Assembly: GCA_013696905.1 (NCBI GenBank)
Contig: JACCXP010000253.1
Location: 1-6,314 of the forward strand
Origin: Thermoleophilaceae bacterium
GTDB lineage: Bacteria > Actinomycetota > Thermoleophilia > Solirubrobacterales > Thermoleophilaceae
Direction of reading: 5' to 3'
DNA: 6,314 nucleotides
Below are positions 6,019 to 6,314 of the stretch, piece after piece (position 1 is the first letter of the stretch; the number at the start of each line of letters is the position of its first letter). Position numbers and translations under genes: made by a program. The notes beneath the pieces were generated by a model. The model saw only the letters and a list, made by a program, of their open reading frames with translations. It made no database searches and was not told where the DNA came from.

Positions 6019-6314
6019 CGCCAGAGGTCACGTCCCATAGCGTGGTGTAGGACCGTGGCGGACGGAACGTAGTTCCGGCCACCGCGGCGCTCAAGATCGT
6101 CGGACCTGCGAAGTTCGACGAAGGGAGAGCACCACGATGGCCGAGAGCCACAGGATGACGGCCGAGGAGGTCGTCGCCGAGCTGATGAGCGACGAGCACG
6201 CCGACTTTGTGCGCGAGTCGCTGCGCTGGATGGTTGGGCAGCTGATGGAGACGGAGGTGTCGGGACTGATCGGCGCCGAGCGCGGCGAGCGGACCCCAGA
6301 CCGGGCGACGCACC
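6019..6314 (+). mobile_element. IS256-family insertion sequence, left part (runs off the window)
   Basis: The element is identified by its transposase start at 6137. The left end is not fixed by sequence alone. A plausible terminal region lies at about 6019-6050, containing AGGTCACGTCCCATAGCGTGG and then TGTAGGA, about 90-115 bp before the start codon, a normal leader length for the family. The right inverted repeat and the target duplication are outside the window, so the border is inference. Inside the leader there is an imperfect hairpin at 6056-6081: TGGC pairs with GCCA, and GGAAC (6064-6068) with GTTCC (6072-6076) around a 3-nt loop. Confidence 0.6.
6137..6314 (+). CDS. IS256-family (mutator-type) transposase, first 59 residues
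   Basis: N-terminus of a DDE transposase of the IS256/mutator family; the catalytic core lies beyond the window. ATG at 6137 is preceded by GGGAG (6124-6128) at a suitable distance. The visible protein is acidic and helical: a short start (MAESHRMTAEEVVAELMSDE), then HADFVRESLRWMVGQLMETE, then VSGLIGAERGERTPDRATH. The last block matches the family's characteristic EVSxxIGAExGERxPxRxTHRNGYR region, cut just before the RNGYR part. No stop occurs before the window end. Whether the full element is intact is unknown. Confidence 0.88.
   Translation, partial: MAESHRMTAEEVVAELMSDEHADFVRESLRWMVGQLMETEVSGLIGAERGERTPDRATH

Noticed and set aside
5633..6040. 135-codon plus-strand open frame covering both direct-repeat copies
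   Set aside because: Proline/arginine-rich, no domain, no ribosome site, and the repeat copies differ by frame-breaking gaps, so it does not behave as coding sequence.
5930..6313. Minus-strand open frame over the window end
   Set aside because: It is antisense to the IS256-family transposase, whose N-terminal motifs and ribosome site are clear.

Overview
The window is very GC-rich (roughly 70% by eye), with dense G/C third positions and start-stop overlaps. This suggests a high-GC actinobacterium. The tmRNA tag (ADSHEYALAA, close to the actinobacterial ADSHQRDYALAA type) and the overall protein style fit Actinobacteria, perhaps the Thermoleophilia/Solirubrobacterales side, but that finer placement is inference.

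Left part (1-2929, + strand): the 3' end of rnr (RNase R), then smpB, then a short-chain dehydrogenase (SDR) whose start overlaps the smpB stop. After a strong 49-nt dyad element comes a metallo-beta-lactamase-fold (MBL) hydrolase. The SDR and the hydrolase are both broken. The SDR carries two single-base losses. The hydrolase carries one single-base loss, an internal deletion that removes its HxHxDH metal motif, and a short deletion after GDT. The genes on either side are intact.

Middle part (2926-4745, - strand): a translationally coupled pair. A 3-hydroxyisobutyrate-dehydrogenase-like reductase is transcribed first, followed by a membrane site-2 (M50) metalloprotease. The protease stop codon interlocks with the stop of the broken hydrolase through a shared CTAG.

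Right part (4746-6314): a 53-bp divergent promoter region, then ssrA (tmRNA, 4799-5163) on the + strand. Recognisable parts of ssrA are the acceptor stem with a G3-U70 pair, an H-type pseudoknot before the resume codon, the tag reading frame, and a T arm. About 950 bp without a credible gene follow. They hold a degenerate ~85-bp direct repeat about 269 bp apart and several palindromes. The window ends inside the first 59 codons of an IS256-family (mutator-type) transposase.

How it works together: RNase R, SmpB and tmRNA are the core of trans-translation (ribosome rescue, peptide tagging and decay of the faulty mRNA), and all three lie within about 5.2 kb. The rnr-smpB-ssrA order recalls the Firmicute arrangement, here spread out by four unrelated genes. 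The stretch after ssrA looks like accessory or decayed DNA, as expected because ssrA 3' ends are common integration sites. No clearly new multi-gene system is visible. The best leads are the four-half-site dyad at 2273-2321, the clustered gene decay at 2009-2670, and the repeat-bearing region after ssrA.
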